A stretch of DNA of 33,811 nucleotides from Elusimicrobiota bacterium (GCA_028871595.1 JAGWMT010000005.1:1-33811), one strand, 5' to 3'. Counted from the stretch's first letter, positions 1 to 8,283 are shown. Numbers and translations are program-made. The notes: generated by a model from the sequence alone, not told the origin.

Positions 1-1
1 C

Positions 2-2668
2 GAGATCATGGGCAACGCCATCAACGAGGTGGCGGACTACGCCTTGCAGCTGCCCGTCTCCGTTCCGCCGGCGCAGGCCCAGCGCGCCGTCTTGGCCGAC
101 GTCGTCCCGGCGCTGCGCGCCTTGCCCGGCGTGCAGCGCGTCGACGCCTACGGAGTCGGCGACGAGGCGCTTTGGGTGCAGCCGGATCTTGCCGCGATGC
201 ACCGCTACAAGATATCGGTGAACGCGCTCGTGGAGGCGCTTAAGGCGCAGGTCCTCCTGACCCCGGGAGGCTATCTGAGCCAGGGCCATCAGGACGTCTT
301 CATCGAAGCCCGCAACCTTCCCGTGACGGCGGCGCAGATCGAGGCGATCCCGGTCCCCGGGCCCGAGGGCCCGATCCCGCTGCGCGCGTTGGCGCGCGTC
401 GTGCGCTCGGCCGTGCCCACGCTCAACGCCGTCCTTCTCGACGGCCGCCCGGCCCTGGCGCTGAGCGTCTTCAAGCAGCCCGGCGCCTCGACGGTGCCGG
501 TCACCCGCGCGGTGGCGGCCGCGCTCGAGGGCACGCTCCCCGCGCTTCCCGCGGGAGTCCGCTGGGTGCGCACCTACAACCAGGGCCGCCTCGTCGGCGT
601 GGTCGGCAAGGACTTGGGGACCAACCTGATCGTGGGCGGCATCCTCGCGATCCTGGTCCTGATCTGGGCCCTGGGCGGAAGCCGGGACACCTTGATCCTG
701 GGGCTGAGCATACCGCTGTCTCTGCTCATGGGCGTCGCGGCGCTCTACGCCGCCGGCCAAAGCCTCGATCTCATGACGCTCGGCGCGCTGACGGTGGCCG
801 TGGGGCTCCTCGCCGACGACGCGATCATCGTGCTGGAGAGCATCTATCACCGCTGGGAGCAGGGCGACGAGCACTGGGCCGGAATCGCGCAAGGCGTCAA
901 GGACATCGCCGGCCCCGACATCACCGGGACGCTCACGACCGTCTCGGTGTTCGTGCCCCTTCTCTTCGTCGGAGGACTCGCCGGGCTTTTCTTCATCCCC
1001 TTCGCCCTGGCGATGATGCTGTCTCTTCTGGCCTCGCTCCTGGTCTCCTTGACCTTCATCCCGCTGAGCCTCGGCTTCATCAAAGCGCGGCATAGCGCCA
1101 AGCCCGCCGCCGGCGCTCGAGCGCTGGAACGCCTGCGGGTCATGAACGTGCGGGTCTTCGAGCTGGTCCTGCGCCGGCCGGGGAAGGCTTTGGCCGCCTG
1201 CGTCGGCCTGTTTCTCGCCAGCCTCGCGGCCCTGGCGATCGTCCCGGTCAACTTCCTCCCCTTGCCCAACGAGGGCGTGCTGCTGGAAAGCTTCACGCTG
1301 CCGCCGGGAAGCTCCCTGACCGACACGCAAGCCGCCGTCGCCGCGGTCACCGAACGCCTGCGCGCCGACCCCGCCGTCGCGCATACCCTGGCGCGCGTGG
1401 GCTCGCCTTCGAGCTCGGCCTACACCGAGCCGGCCTACGCCGGCGAGATCACGATCCCGCTCAAGCCGGGAGTCAATTTCAACAGCCTCGACCGGATCGG
1501 GGCGCGCCTGCTCGCGGCCAGTCAGACGACGGGGATCCAGGTCGCCGTCGGCACGCCGACTCTCGAGCGCGTGGGCGAGAGTCTTTCAGGGCTGCCGCAG
1601 CCCTTCGTGCTCGACATCTTCGGCAGCCGGATCTCCGTCTTGCGCGGACTGTCGGAGCAATTTTCCGCGGCCCTGAGGAAAGTTCCCTCGCTGACGTCCA
1701 TCTTCAACAACAACGCCTATCCCGTGAGCCAGATCCGCCTGGAGCCAGACGCCGGCGCCTTGGCCGCCTACAGCCTGACGCCGGGCGACCTACAGCGCCA
1801 AGTCGAGCCGCTGGTCAACGGCGTCGTCGCGGCGCGGGTGCCCGACGGCAACGTTCCGCTCGACCTCTACGTCCGCCTGGCCGACGCGCCCGAAAAATCC
1901 CTCGCCCAACTCGGGCAATTGCCCATCCGCACCTCGGGCTGGACGCCGCTCGGGCAGTTGGCGCGCTTGAGCCTGGCGGTCACGCCCAACCAGCTCCTTC
2001 ACATCGGCGGAGCGCGCGCTCTCGAGATTCTCGCCATCCCGACCGGGCCTCTGGGCAGCGCCATCTCGGCGGCCCGCGCCGAACTCTCAAAGATAGCCTT
2101 GCCGCCGGGCTACCGCTTCGCCTTCGGAGGTCTCTACCCGGAGCTTGAGCACGCGGCCCTGGGCCTGGGCGCGGCCGCGGTGGCGGCGTTTGTCCTGATG
2201 ATCGGGATCATGATCCTGCAGTTCGACGGCCTGCTGGCTCCGGGACTCCTGCTCCTGCTGACGCCGCTTGCCTTCACGGGAGGAGCCATCGCCCTCGCCG
2301 TCAGCACCGTGGGGCTCAACGCCACGGGCCTGGTGGCGTTCCTGACGCTCATCGGCATCGGCCTCAATCACGGCATCGTCCTGCTCTATCGCGTCCACCG
2401 GAACGAGCTCTCGGGCATGGCGCCCGAGGCGGCCGTGCGCGAGGCCATCCACGTCCGCTTCCGGCCGATCGTACTGACGACGCTGACGGCCGTGCTGGGA
2501 ATGCTTCCGACGGCTCTCGGCTTCGGTCAGGGTGCCGCCCCCGAGCAGGGGCTCGCCGTCGTCACGTTGGGCGGGATCATCTGGAGCGCTCTGCTCAGCA
2601 CCAATCTCATCCCCGCTCTCTACCTGCGCCGGCGGCTCAGAGAAGCCGCGCGAGGAGCCTCGTCATGA
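2..2668 (+). CDS. RND-family efflux permease (CusA/CzcA/AcrB superfamily), 5'-truncated by window edge
   Basis: Inner-membrane proton-driven pump that exports metals or small molecules through a periplasmic adaptor and a TolC-type channel. The frame is open to the window edge, and about 888 residues are visible against the usual 1,020-1,050, so roughly the first 140 residues (TM1 and the start of the porter domain) lie upstream. Visible are porter-domain sequence, a block of membrane helices at about residues 205-360 with TM4 carrying GLLADDAIIVLES (the paired Asp proton relay), a second periplasmic half, and a final helix block at about 720-880. The 3' end overlaps the TolC-like gene by four bases (ATGA), so the two are translationally coupled. 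No adaptor gene is visible; it probably lies upstream. The substrate (metal or drug) cannot be decided from this sequence. Family assignment is secure, subfamily is not. Confidence 0.93.
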   Translation, partial: EIMGNAINEVADYALQLPVSVPPAQAQRAVLADVVPALRALPGVQRVDAYGVGDEALWVQPDLAAMHRYKISVNALVEALKAQVLLTPGGYLSQGHQDVFIEARNLPVTAAQIEAIPVPGPEGPIPLRALARVVRSAVPTLNAVLLDGRPALALSVFKQPGASTVPVTRAVAAALEGTLPALPAGVRWVRTYNQGRLVGVVGKDLGTNLIVGGILAILVLIWALGGSRDTLILGLSIPLSLLMGVAALYAAGQSLDLMTLGALTVAVGLLADDAIIVLESIYHRWEQGDEHWAGIAQGVKDIAGPDITGTLTTVSVFVPLLFVGGLAGLFFIPFALAMMLSLLASLLVSLTFIPLSLGFIKARHSAKPAAGARALERLRVMNVRVFELVLRRPGKALAACVGLFLASLAALAIVPVNFLPLPNEGVLLESFTLPPGSSLTDTQAAVAAVTERLRADPAVAHTLARVGSPSSSAYTEPAYAGEITIPLKPGVNFNSLDRIGARLLAASQTTGIQVAVGTPTLERVGESLSGLPQPFVLDIFGSRISVLRGLSEQFSAALRKVPSLTSIFNNNAYPVSQIRLEPDAGALAAYSLTPGDLQRQVEPLVNGVVAARVPDGNVPLDLYVRLADAPEKSLAQLGQLPIRTSGWTPLGQLARLSLAVTPNQLLHIGGARALEILAIPTGPLGSAISAARAELSKIALPPGYRFAFGGLYPELEHAALGLGAAAVAAFVLMIGIMILQFDGLLAPGLLLLLTPLAFTGGAIALAVSTVGLNATGLVAFLTLIGIGLNHGIVLLYRVHRNELSGMAPEAAVREAIHVRFRPIVLTTLTAVLGMLPTALGFGQGAAPEQGLAVVTLGGIIWSALLSTNLIPALYLRRRLREAARGASS

Positions 2669-4014
2669 CGCGCCGCCTTTCCTCGCTCTGGCCGGCCGCG
2701 GCCACGGCGCTGTTATCGGGCTGCGCCGGCTACACGCCGATGGCCCTGCCGACCGCGCCGGATATGGCCCAGGCGCCGAGCCTCGCCGCGCCGGCCGCCG
2801 GCCTTCAAATCCCGGGCCTGCTCGTCTCGACGGCGGCCGCGCAGGGCCTCGACGAGCGCGACGCCATGGCCCTTGCCGTCATCAACGCCCCGGACCTCAA
2901 GGCCGCGCGCTTGCAAGCCGGCGTGGCCGAGGCTCAACTGCTCGAAGCGGGTCTCTGGCCCGATCCTCATCTGAGCGGAGGGGTGGGGCGCGGGCCGGAA
3001 TTCACCGGCTACAGCGTGGGCATCAGCGAGAATCTCGAGGCCTTCGTCCCCCTTGGCGCGGCCAAAGCCGAGGCGCGGGCGCACCGCAAACAAGTCGACT
3101 TGGCTGTCCTTTGGCGGGAGTGGCAGACGGCTGTGACGGCCGGCCAGGTCTTCATCCGCGCGCGAGAGGATGAGGATCTCGAAGAAGTCCTTGAGCGCAG
3201 CCGAAAGCTCCTCGCCCAGCAATACGACGTCGATCAAGCCGATTTCCATCAAAGCGCTTCCGCGATCCAGAAGGTCTCGGCTGATCTCACCGTCCTCTCC
3301 GACGCAGACGCCCGCCTGCGGGAGATTGAGTTGGACTCCGACGCGGCAAGACACCGGCTCAACTACCTGCTCGGCTTCGCGCCGCAAGCGCGCCCGGCTC
3401 TTGCCGAGTTCGAGCAGCCGGGCCGAGCCGAGGGCCGGGGATTATCCCAGGATCAATTCCAGGCCGCTCTCGCCTCAATGGCCGGCCGCCGGGTTGATCT
3501 CCTCGCGCTTCAAGCGGGCTATGAGAGCCAGGAGCAGCGTTTGCGGCAGGCCGTGCTCGCGCAATTCCCGGCCTTGAACGTCGGCCTCAGCGAGGGCCGC
3601 AGCGCCGAGGAAGGCATCCACTCGATCGATCTCGGCATCGGCGTCGGCCTTCCCGTATTCAACGGAAACAGGGGCAAGATCGCCATCGAGCGCGCGAGCC
3701 GCGAGGCGTTGCGCGCCGACTATCAAGCGCGGCTGGACCAGGCCCAAAACGAGGCCGACCGGCTCTGGGAGGCCACGATCATCATGGCCAAGCAACTTGA
3801 GCGCCTGGAGGCGCAGACCGCGGCCCTGAAGGCGATCGCGGCCACGGCCGAGCAGCAGTTTCGCAGCGGCGCGATGGACGCCGGAGCTTACGTAGGCCTT
3901 GAGACGGCGCTCCTGCAGGATGAGGAGGAGTCGATCAGATTGCGCGCGACCCTTGATTCCGACCGCCTGGCGCTGGGCGCGCTGCTCGGCCTGCCTTTCG
4001 GCGCCGCGCGGTAA
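2665..4014 (+). CDS. TolC-family outer-membrane efflux lipoprotein (CusC/OprM-like)
   Basis: Outer-membrane channel subunit of the tripartite pump encoded with the upstream RND permease. The 449-residue protein starts with a charged/hydrophobic signal peptide ending in a lipobox (LSGC, Cys20), so it is probably a lipoprotein anchored in the outer membrane like CusC and OprM. The rest is typical OEP repeat sequence: long amphipathic helices rich in Ala, Gln and Glu (for example around residues 135-205 and 345-420) separated by short beta segments (NVGLSEG, GIGVGLPVF). The start ATG lies inside the last codons of the permease gene. The stop overlaps the next gene's start by one base (TAATG). 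Family membership is clear; the exported substrate is unknown. Confidence 0.93.
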   Translation: MTRRLSSLWPAAATALLSGCAGYTPMALPTAPDMAQAPSLAAPAAGLQIPGLLVSTAAAQGLDERDAMALAVINAPDLKAARLQAGVAEAQLLEAGLWPDPHLSGGVGRGPEFTGYSVGISENLEAFVPLGAAKAEARAHRKQVDLAVLWREWQTAVTAGQVFIRAREDEDLEEVLERSRKLLAQQYDVDQADFHQSASAIQKVSADLTVLSDADARLREIELDSDAARHRLNYLLGFAPQARPALAEFEQPGRAEGRGLSQDQFQAALASMAGRRVDLLALQAGYESQEQRLRQAVLAQFPALNVGLSEGRSAEEGIHSIDLGIGVGLPVFNGNRGKIAIERASREALRADYQARLDQAQNEADRLWEATIIMAKQLERLEAQTAALKAIAATAEQQFRSGAMDAGAYVGLETALLQDEEESIRLRATLDSDRLALGALLGLPFGAAR

Positions 4015-4490
4015 TGCGCAGGGAAGGCCCGCTTCGACTTCCGGCGCGCCTCCTCGATGCCGCCTTCAAGATCGGGATCGCCCTCAAGGGCATCGACGGC
4101 GTCCTTGAACTTGCAGGCGGGTTCATCCTGGCCGTGAGCCCGGCCCATCTTAATCTATGGGTCCGCCTTTTGACCGCTCACGAGTTGAGCGAAGACCCGA
4201 CCGACATAGTCGCCACCCATCTGCGCGCCTTGGTTGCGAGAGTCACGACCCACCCCAGCGGATTCGCAAGCGTCTATCTGCTCGTCCACGGCCTGCTCAA
4301 GGTCGCCCTCGCGGCGGCCGTCCTTCGCGGACGGCTATGGGCCTATCCATGGGCTATGGGTTTCATCGGGCTGTTTGCCGCTTACTCCGCGTACCGGGCC
4401 ATTCACTCCTCTTCATTCGGGCTTGGAACTCTGGCCATGGCGGATGTTGTGATCGTGGCGCTGCTGTGGTGGGAGCGCTGGCGAATATAG
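4014..4490 (+). CDS. DUF2127 family membrane protein
   Basis: Small integral membrane protein of 158 residues with about four predicted helices (roughly residues 18-40, 80-102, 108-128 and 132-152). The pattern matches DUF2127: an N-terminal AFKIGIALKGIDGVLELAGG helix, a cytoplasmic stretch with conserved polar residues, a VYLLVHGLLKV helix, a LWAYPWA turn, and a YSAYR motif. Function of the family is unknown. Its start ATG shares a base with the TolC-like stop codon, so it is the third gene of the efflux operon. That coupling suggests an accessory role in export or stress, but this is inference only. Confidence 0.85.
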   Translation: MRREGPLRLPARLLDAAFKIGIALKGIDGVLELAGGFILAVSPAHLNLWVRLLTAHELSEDPTDIVATHLRALVARVTTHPSGFASVYLLVHGLLKVALAAAVLRGRLWAYPWAMGFIGLFAAYSAYRAIHSSSFGLGTLAMADVVIVALLWWERWRI

Positions 4491-4843
4491 CCGGCCAGCC
4501 GGCGGCGAAAGTCCGAGAATTCCTGAGACGCGCATACGACGGGAGCTGGGACCCGTCGTATGCCGCCAAGAAACTCCACGTCAGGATCAACGACATCGAT
4601 CTCCTTCTGAACATCGTGCCCAAGGAGAAAGACGGAGAGAAGCAGCGTCTCCTGGAACAGCGCCGCACCGAGGAGGCGCTGCGTCAGGGCATATCCCCGA
4701 CAACCTTCGTCGATCAAATCTCCTGGCCTTGGCTTGAGGTTCTCAGATATCTCGAAGCGCGCTCCAGGAGCATCAGTCTGCACACCGATGATCGAATCTT
4801 GAAGTACGGGAAGTCGAAAGTCATCTATACGGGTCGCTCCTGA
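4466..4843 (+). CDS. Hypothetical protein (weak start, possibly fragment)
   Basis: I do not recognise this product. The frame has protein-like composition over about 125 residues, with helical charged segments (for example PAAKVREFLRRAYDG, INDIDLLLNIVPKEKDG and LEVLRYLEARSRS). There is no ATG; two adjacent GTG codons at 4466 and 4469 are the only plausible starts, and there is no clear Shine-Dalgarno. It overlaps the DUF2127 gene by 25 bases and runs convergently into the frameshifted locus on the other strand. GC at third positions is lower than in the upstream operon, which marks the start of the atypical block. It may be the tail of a truncated gene. Confidence 0.42.
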   Translation: MVGALANIAGQPAAKVREFLRRAYDGSWDPSYAAKKLHVRINDIDLLLNIVPKEKDGEKQRLLEQRRTEEALRQGISPTTFVDQISWPWLEVLRYLEARSRSISLHTDDRILKYGKSKVIYTGRS

Positions 4844-5634
4844 CACGGAAGCAAGTCGCCGCGTCGCCTCTTCCGACGCGGGACGAGCTCTGGATCGGCG
4901 GCATCGCCGTCTTCTTCATCGTCGTCCGGCCCTCCGCCTTGCCGGTTGCGGAGAGCCTCGGCTCGCCGGCGCAGTTCGGCGGCCACCGTCGCGCGGCCGA
5001 GTTCCTCCAAAACCTCGATCTCGCGGTCCAAGAGGATCACGTGATCCTCCCTGTCGCCGGCGAAGGGCTGGGCTTGACGGAAAACCTCCAGCGCGCGGTC
5101 GCGGGCGCCCATGCCCGGCTCAGGGCCTCGGCCTGTTCGACTCGTCCCGCACGGGCCAAGCCCCATGGCAGGCTCGTGATCCAATCGGCCACGTCCCAAT
5201 ACTGTTTCTCTTTCCAGTCCTTGAACCAGCCGGCCGGATCGGCGGGCCTCTTTTCCGCCGCCATGGCGGCCAAGCGCATCGCCGCGTCGAACCTCTTGCC
5301 CAGCGCCGCGGTCTCCAAAGGCGGCTTGCGCTCGCTTTCCTCCTTGATCAGGTCTCCGATCTCGCTGAAGAGAAGCTCGGGGCACGGCACGTCGCCAAGC
5401 AGCCGCTTCCAGAGCCCGGGCGCGTCGGCCCCTTTCCCCCAGAGGTCCGTCAAGGCTTCCCATCCGCCGGCCGCTATCGCTTGCTCGCGAAACGCTTCCG
5501 GTCCCGTGTTGACCTTGAGTTCCTTGAGCTTGGCGAAGATGGCCTCGGTTTGCCATTCTCCCAGCCCTTCATATCGCCGCGCCCTGGCGCATCCTGGAGT
5601 CGCCCATGCGTCAGCTCCGCCGGACCGTGGGCAT
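4825..5634 (-). pseudogene. Frameshifted hypothetical gene
   Basis: Two frames on the minus strand together read as one protein. The first (about 5634 down to 5110) reads through QTEAIFAKLKELKVN, LWKRLLGDVPCPELLF and YWDVADWITSLPWGLA. Near 5100-5125 it degenerates, and the neighbouring frame takes over with ALEVFRQAQPFAGDREDHV, then VLEELGRATVAAELRRR and a tail rich in Asp/Glu followed by Arg/Lys, ending at 4825. The switch lies in a GC-rich run (gcgcccgcgaccgcgcgc). No good start codon exists in the first frame; it opens just after the stop of the upstream gene. Either one base was gained or lost in the organism, or it is a sequencing/assembly indel. The family is not recognised; the helical, acidic C-terminus suggests a soluble helical-repeat protein. 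Confidence 0.5.
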
Positions 5635-6032
5635 CAGCCGGGATAGACGCCGCCCGTTTCAAGAAGCTTCCAGAAACCGCTCATCTTGCCGACGGCGGCG
5701 CTGAGCCTGTCGCCTGCCCGAAACAGCTTGGCGGCTTGAGGCGGCACCTGGACCGGGCCGATTTCCGTATCGTCATCCGCGTCCTCGGCGTTGAGCCATA
5801 GCGCCGATGGGCCGACCCGAGCCACGGTGAAGTGGCCGTCGAGTGTTTCCCGCGGTTTCTCGATAGGTCGGCAAGTCCCGATGGGCGAAGTCGCATAAAA
5901 GCTCGGCCAAGCGCCTTCACGGTCGAGCTTTTGTTTCTTGCCCCGGACCGGCTCCTCCAGGAATCCTTTGATGAAGTCGGTGATCGTCGCCGCGTCCTTG
6001 CGGCTTGCCCCGCGAACCATGTCAGTCATCAT
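5634..6032 (-). CDS. Hypothetical protein
   Basis: A 132-residue soluble protein that I cannot assign to a family. It begins with a helical segment (AATITDFIKGFLEEPVRGKK), followed by a beta-rich region (HFTVARVGPSALWLNAED) and a short acidic run (DADDDTEIGP). There is no signal peptide or membrane helix. The start ATG at 6032 is followed by a second ATG one codon later; neither has a strong Shine-Dalgarno. It ends immediately before the frameshifted gene on the same strand, so they were probably one transcription unit. Composition is coding-like, but the surroundings contain several broken genes, so it could itself be a fragment. Confidence 0.5.
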   Translation of the reverse strand: MMTDMVRGASRKDAATITDFIKGFLEEPVRGKKQKLDREGAWPSFYATSPIGTCRPIEKPRETLDGHFTVARVGPSALWLNAEDADDDTEIGPVQVPPQAAKLFRAGDRLSAAVGKMSGFWKLLETGGVYPG

Positions 6033-6204
6033 TCCCGGGCGGCCGGACCTCGGCTACAGCCAGGCCCCCGGTTCGCAATTGACCGTCAAGCGTCCGGGTC
6101 AGGTATCTGCCTTCCTCGATCGCCGACACCAGGAGGTGTCATCAACCAAGCGGAGGGATTTTGGGGCGTTCCGCGGAACTTCCACGTCTCCAGGGCCGAT
6201 CACG
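6033..6204. other. Intergenic debris between two broken loci
   Basis: No convincing gene is visible in these 172 bases. It holds a short perfect inverted repeat (gacacc-agga-ggtgtc near 6125-6140). It lies where the lost 3' part of the YciI-like gene would be expected, but no frame here restores the family's C-terminus. Confidence 0.3.
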
Positions 6205-6483
6205 TCACGAATCCGGCGGCGCGCAGCGCGGCTGTGTCGTGGATTTGACGGAGTAGCCTCCGATGACGTCCTTCGTCTCCGCGTAGGGCCCGTCGGTCAC
6301 CGTCTTCTTCTTCCCGCCCACGACCTTGCCCGCCCTCTCGAGAGGCTGGCCGAAGCTCTTGAGGTGACCATTATCCTCCATGTCCTTCATCCAAGCCCTC
6401 CACTTCTTCATCGACTGCTGCGCCCGCTCGGGCGAGCCCATGGCCTCCCTATGGGCCTCATTCAGGATCACGATATCCTTCAT
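6205..6483 (-). pseudogene. YciI-like (YCII/DGPF domain) protein, C-terminally truncated
   Basis: The 92-residue product has the hallmarks of YCII-related proteins (PF03795): a helix SMKKWRAWMKDMEDNGHL, a LKSFGQPLERAGKVV strand/turn, and the signature TDGPYAETKDVIGGYSV near residues 62-78. Intact members run on for about 35-40 more residues, with a helix and a GG-VEVRP-type strand. Here the sequence instead leaves the family right after GGYSV, continues with an unrelated low-complexity tail and stops. The reading frame is thus cut at about position 6245, as if by a rearrangement. Family members are small dimeric proteins of mostly unknown enzymatic role. The remaining protein is unlikely to be functional. 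Confidence 0.6.
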
Positions 6484-6619
6484 CCCATGAACGTTTGAGG
6501 GGCGCCGAGACGGACATGCATTCTACAACGAGTTCATGCCGGCAGTCCCATTCAGGACTGGGCCGAAAGGCACCGACTCCGAAGGACCTTCGGCCCTAAT
6601 GGCGGTCGGCTCCCTCGGC

Positions 6620-6625
6620 TACACT
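6620..6625 (+). promoter_or_regulatory. Candidate -10 box, leaderless start
   Basis: TACACT lies six bases before the ATG at 6632. With normal -10 to start-site spacing the transcript would begin at or next to the ATG. There is no Shine-Dalgarno before this ATG, which fits leaderless translation. No good -35 is visible. Confidence 0.4.
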
Positions 6626-6631
6626 AGAGAC

Positions 6632-7273
6632 ATGAACCGATACCTTCTGCTCTCTCTCTGCATCGCCTGGACCGCGCCCGCCGTGGCGGGCGGCTTCGCC
6701 GAAACCGCGTTCAACGCCGAGGCGTTCGCCCCGCTGGTCGCCCAGATGAAAGGGAAGGCCGCCTCCGACCGGACCGGGACAGCTCCCGCCGGCGCCTCCG
6801 CGGCGGACACCTTCGAGGCGCTCCAGTCCTCGTTCGCCGGGGCGCGCAAGCCCTCGACGACGGAACTCCAGCTCAAGAAGACCTGGCGCTGCTACAGCAT
6901 TCTCAACGACCGCGGACGAACGAAGGTCATCGACGAGGTTTCCTTCGACGAGTTCGGCGAGGCCGGCGGCAAGCTCATGAGCACGGGCACCTACCCGAAG
7001 GCGGCGCTCGAGTATTCCGCCAACGGCGGGTCGGTGTACTCGTCCTTCGCCGCCGGCAAGAAGGGCGACATGTGGATGGTCCCGGCCTACCGCGCTGCGG
7101 GCGGCAAGCTCGTGCGCGAGGTCTCGATCCTCTGGTACGACTTCCCGCTCATGAACCCGGCCTACATCCTGCAGACCGCGCCCACGGCGCTTAGCGACGG
7201 CGAGTTCGGCGGCATCACCCATTCGCACACGCTGGCCACCGTCTACAGCTACGGGACCTGCGTGCCCCAATGA
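6632..7273 (+). CDS. Secreted hypothetical protein
   Basis: The 213-residue protein is exported: it begins with a Sec signal peptide (MNRYLLLSLCIAWTAPAVA, probable cleavage after AVA). The mature part shows a helix, a low-complexity Ala/Thr linker (about residues 47-60), then a beta-rich domain with a single central Cys (TWRCYSILND), aromatic strands (SVYSSFAAG, VSILWYDFPL) and a final YSYGTCVPQ with a second Cys. The two cysteines could form a disulfide. The frame is also open upstream from an ATG at 6536, but the ATG at 6632 is preferred because it places the signal peptide at the N-terminus and sits just after a -10-like box. I do not recognise the family. Codon use matches the host core genes, unlike its neighbours. 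Confidence 0.75.
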   Translation: MNRYLLLSLCIAWTAPAVAGGFAETAFNAEAFAPLVAQMKGKAASDRTGTAPAGASAADTFEALQSSFAGARKPSTTELQLKKTWRCYSILNDRGRTKVIDEVSFDEFGEAGGKLMSTGTYPKAALEYSANGGSVYSSFAAGKKGDMWMVPAYRAAGGKLVREVSILWYDFPLMNPAYILQTAPTALSDGEFGGITHSHTLATVYSYGTCVPQ

Positions 7274-7475
7274 CAGCCCCCGACCCTGGGGCGCCTAGTC
7301 TTACTGTGTCATGAATGCGTCGCCGGACGCTCATGCACCAGCCTTTGATCGAGTCTTTGCAGGCGTCCAGCACATTGTCCATGGGCCAAGCGCAACCCCG
7401 ATGCCCGGTGATTTCCAGGCCGTCACATCGTGCGGCCTAAGTTGTCGTTCATTGGAACGGAGTTCGTCATGGATT
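7274..7475. other. Intergenic region, no gene seen
   Basis: No open frame here looks like protein on either strand, and there is no good terminator. It separates the secreted protein from the fragmentary HTH gene and probably contains a rearrangement boundary. Confidence 0.3.
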
Positions 7476-7796
7476 TCAAAAGTCGAAGAGCTTGTAGATC
7501 TTGCTCTCGACGAGAAACAGGCCGGAGCGCTCGGTCTTTTCGAATACAGCGTACGCGTTGACGCCGCGCATGGCCTCGCGCAGGTGCGGGCTATAGCCCT
7601 GAATAGCGAGCGCGTCGGCGCGAACCCCGCAGCGGCGCAAAGCCTCCAGTCCTTTGCGAATCCTCATCTCGCTGAGTCCGAGAATCCGCGCGAGCCCCGC
7701 GCTGGTCTGCCCCTTGCGCTCGTTCGCGAGCACCCGGAAGCAAAGGTCCGACTTTGAGAGTCTCGCCGGCTCTCTTAAGATCGACCCGAAGGCCAT
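7476..7796 (-). CDS. Small HTH-containing hypothetical protein, probably truncated at the N-terminus
   Basis: The 106-residue frame contains a helix-turn-helix-like segment at about residues 28-55 (SAGLARILGLSEMRIRKGLE), followed by RRCGVRADALAIQG and a beta-type C-terminus (AYAVFEKTERSGLFLVESKIYKLFDF read in two strands). That suggests a DNA-binding regulator or the DNA-binding end of a larger protein. The first 20 residues lie antisense to a HipA-like fragment on the plus strand, and only one strand can be real there. A junction near 7745 is likely, with the gene's true N-terminus lost. No clear ribosome-binding site precedes the ATG at 7796. Target and partner are unknown. Confidence 0.45.
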   Translation of the reverse strand: MAFGSILREPARLSKSDLCFRVLANERKGQTSAGLARILGLSEMRIRKGLEALRRCGVRADALAIQGYSPHLREAMRGVNAYAVFEKTERSGLFLVESKIYKLFDF

Positions 7797-7935
7797 GACG
7801 AACAGCTTCGAGAAAATGGAGAATGCCCAAGAGCAGCTCAGGCAGTTGACGATCTACTCGGAGCTGAACCCGTCAATGCGGCAGAAGTTCGAAGACGTGA
7901 TGGCCGAGCGCTTCAAGAGGATGTTCGCTAAATGA
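7747..7935 (+). pseudogene. HipA-like kinase, C-terminal remnant
   Basis: Sixty-two residues resemble the C-terminal end of HipA-type serine/threonine kinases: a helix SDFESLAGSLKIDPKAM, a second helix with MENAQEQLRQL, then a SELNPSMRQKFEDVMAERF-like terminal helix. In HipA proteins this position has the equivalent series '-FL-LAK-LGL--K-A' and 'SFLS-E-K--Y---I-ER'. The catalytic lobes are missing: immediately upstream the frame is out of family and antisense to the HTH fragment. It could therefore only be a remnant. An internal ATG at 7796 could express a 46-residue peptide. The stop overlaps the next frame (ATGA). The assignment rests on pattern memory and is moderate to weak. Confidence 0.35.
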
Positions 7936-8144
7936 AAAGGTGGATCAACCGGGCCGCAATCGTTGTTCGCCCGGCGCGGCCTCATATCGAGTGGGCCTCG
8001 CGCCTGGACGACGAAGCGCCCAAGCACGCCAAGGACCTGGAGAAACGCGTTTCGATCTATCTTGTCAGCAAGGACTCCGACGAAAAAGAAGAGACTGCGC
8101 CGCTTAAACACTTTCGCGGCCTTGCTCGAGGCCACAATGCATGA
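7932..8144 (+). pseudogene. Small hypothetical protein fragment coupled to the HipA-like remnant
   Basis: The ATG overlaps the preceding stop (ATGA), the arrangement of a coupled downstream gene. The first 60 residues look like genuine protein (AAIVVRPARPHIEWASRLDD, then LEKRVSIYLVSKDSDEKEE), an alpha/beta pattern with an N-terminal strand and a second strand. After LKHF at about 8115 the sequence turns to non-coding-like composition and stops, and from there the opposite strand carries a different frame. The gene therefore appears cut by a junction near 8110-8140. I do not know the family's function. The coupling suggests it once formed a module with the HipA-like gene. Confidence 0.4.
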
Positions 8145-8283
8145 TGGTGCCGGCAATCTCCTTGACGTAATCCGAAGGCTCATTACTCGCAAACAGAGTC
8201 GAGCTCACTTCAAAGCGGACGACGCCGTAGCCATCCTCGGGATGTTCTTGATTAGCCTCTGGAAGAGCTGCCCGTTTTCTCAT
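8104..8283 (-). CDS. Small hypothetical protein downstream of fic, possibly truncated
   Basis: A 59-residue frame whose ATG at 8283 lies eight bases after the fic stop codon, with a short GGAG-type ribosome-binding site overlapping that stop. This spacing argues for a bicistronic fic operon. The product begins with a charged segment (MRKRAALPEANQEHPEDG), then a strand (YGVVRFEVSSTLF) and a helix (SDYVKEIAGTIMHCG). It ends near the junction where a plus-strand fragment begins, so the C-terminus may be lost. A partner or antitoxin role for a protein encoded next to Fic is conceivable, but nothing in the sequence proves it. The Fic protein here already carries its own inhibitory motif. Confidence 0.45.
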   Translation of the reverse strand: MRKRAALPEANQEHPEDGYGVVRFEVSSTLFASNEPSDYVKEIAGTIMHCGLEQGRESV

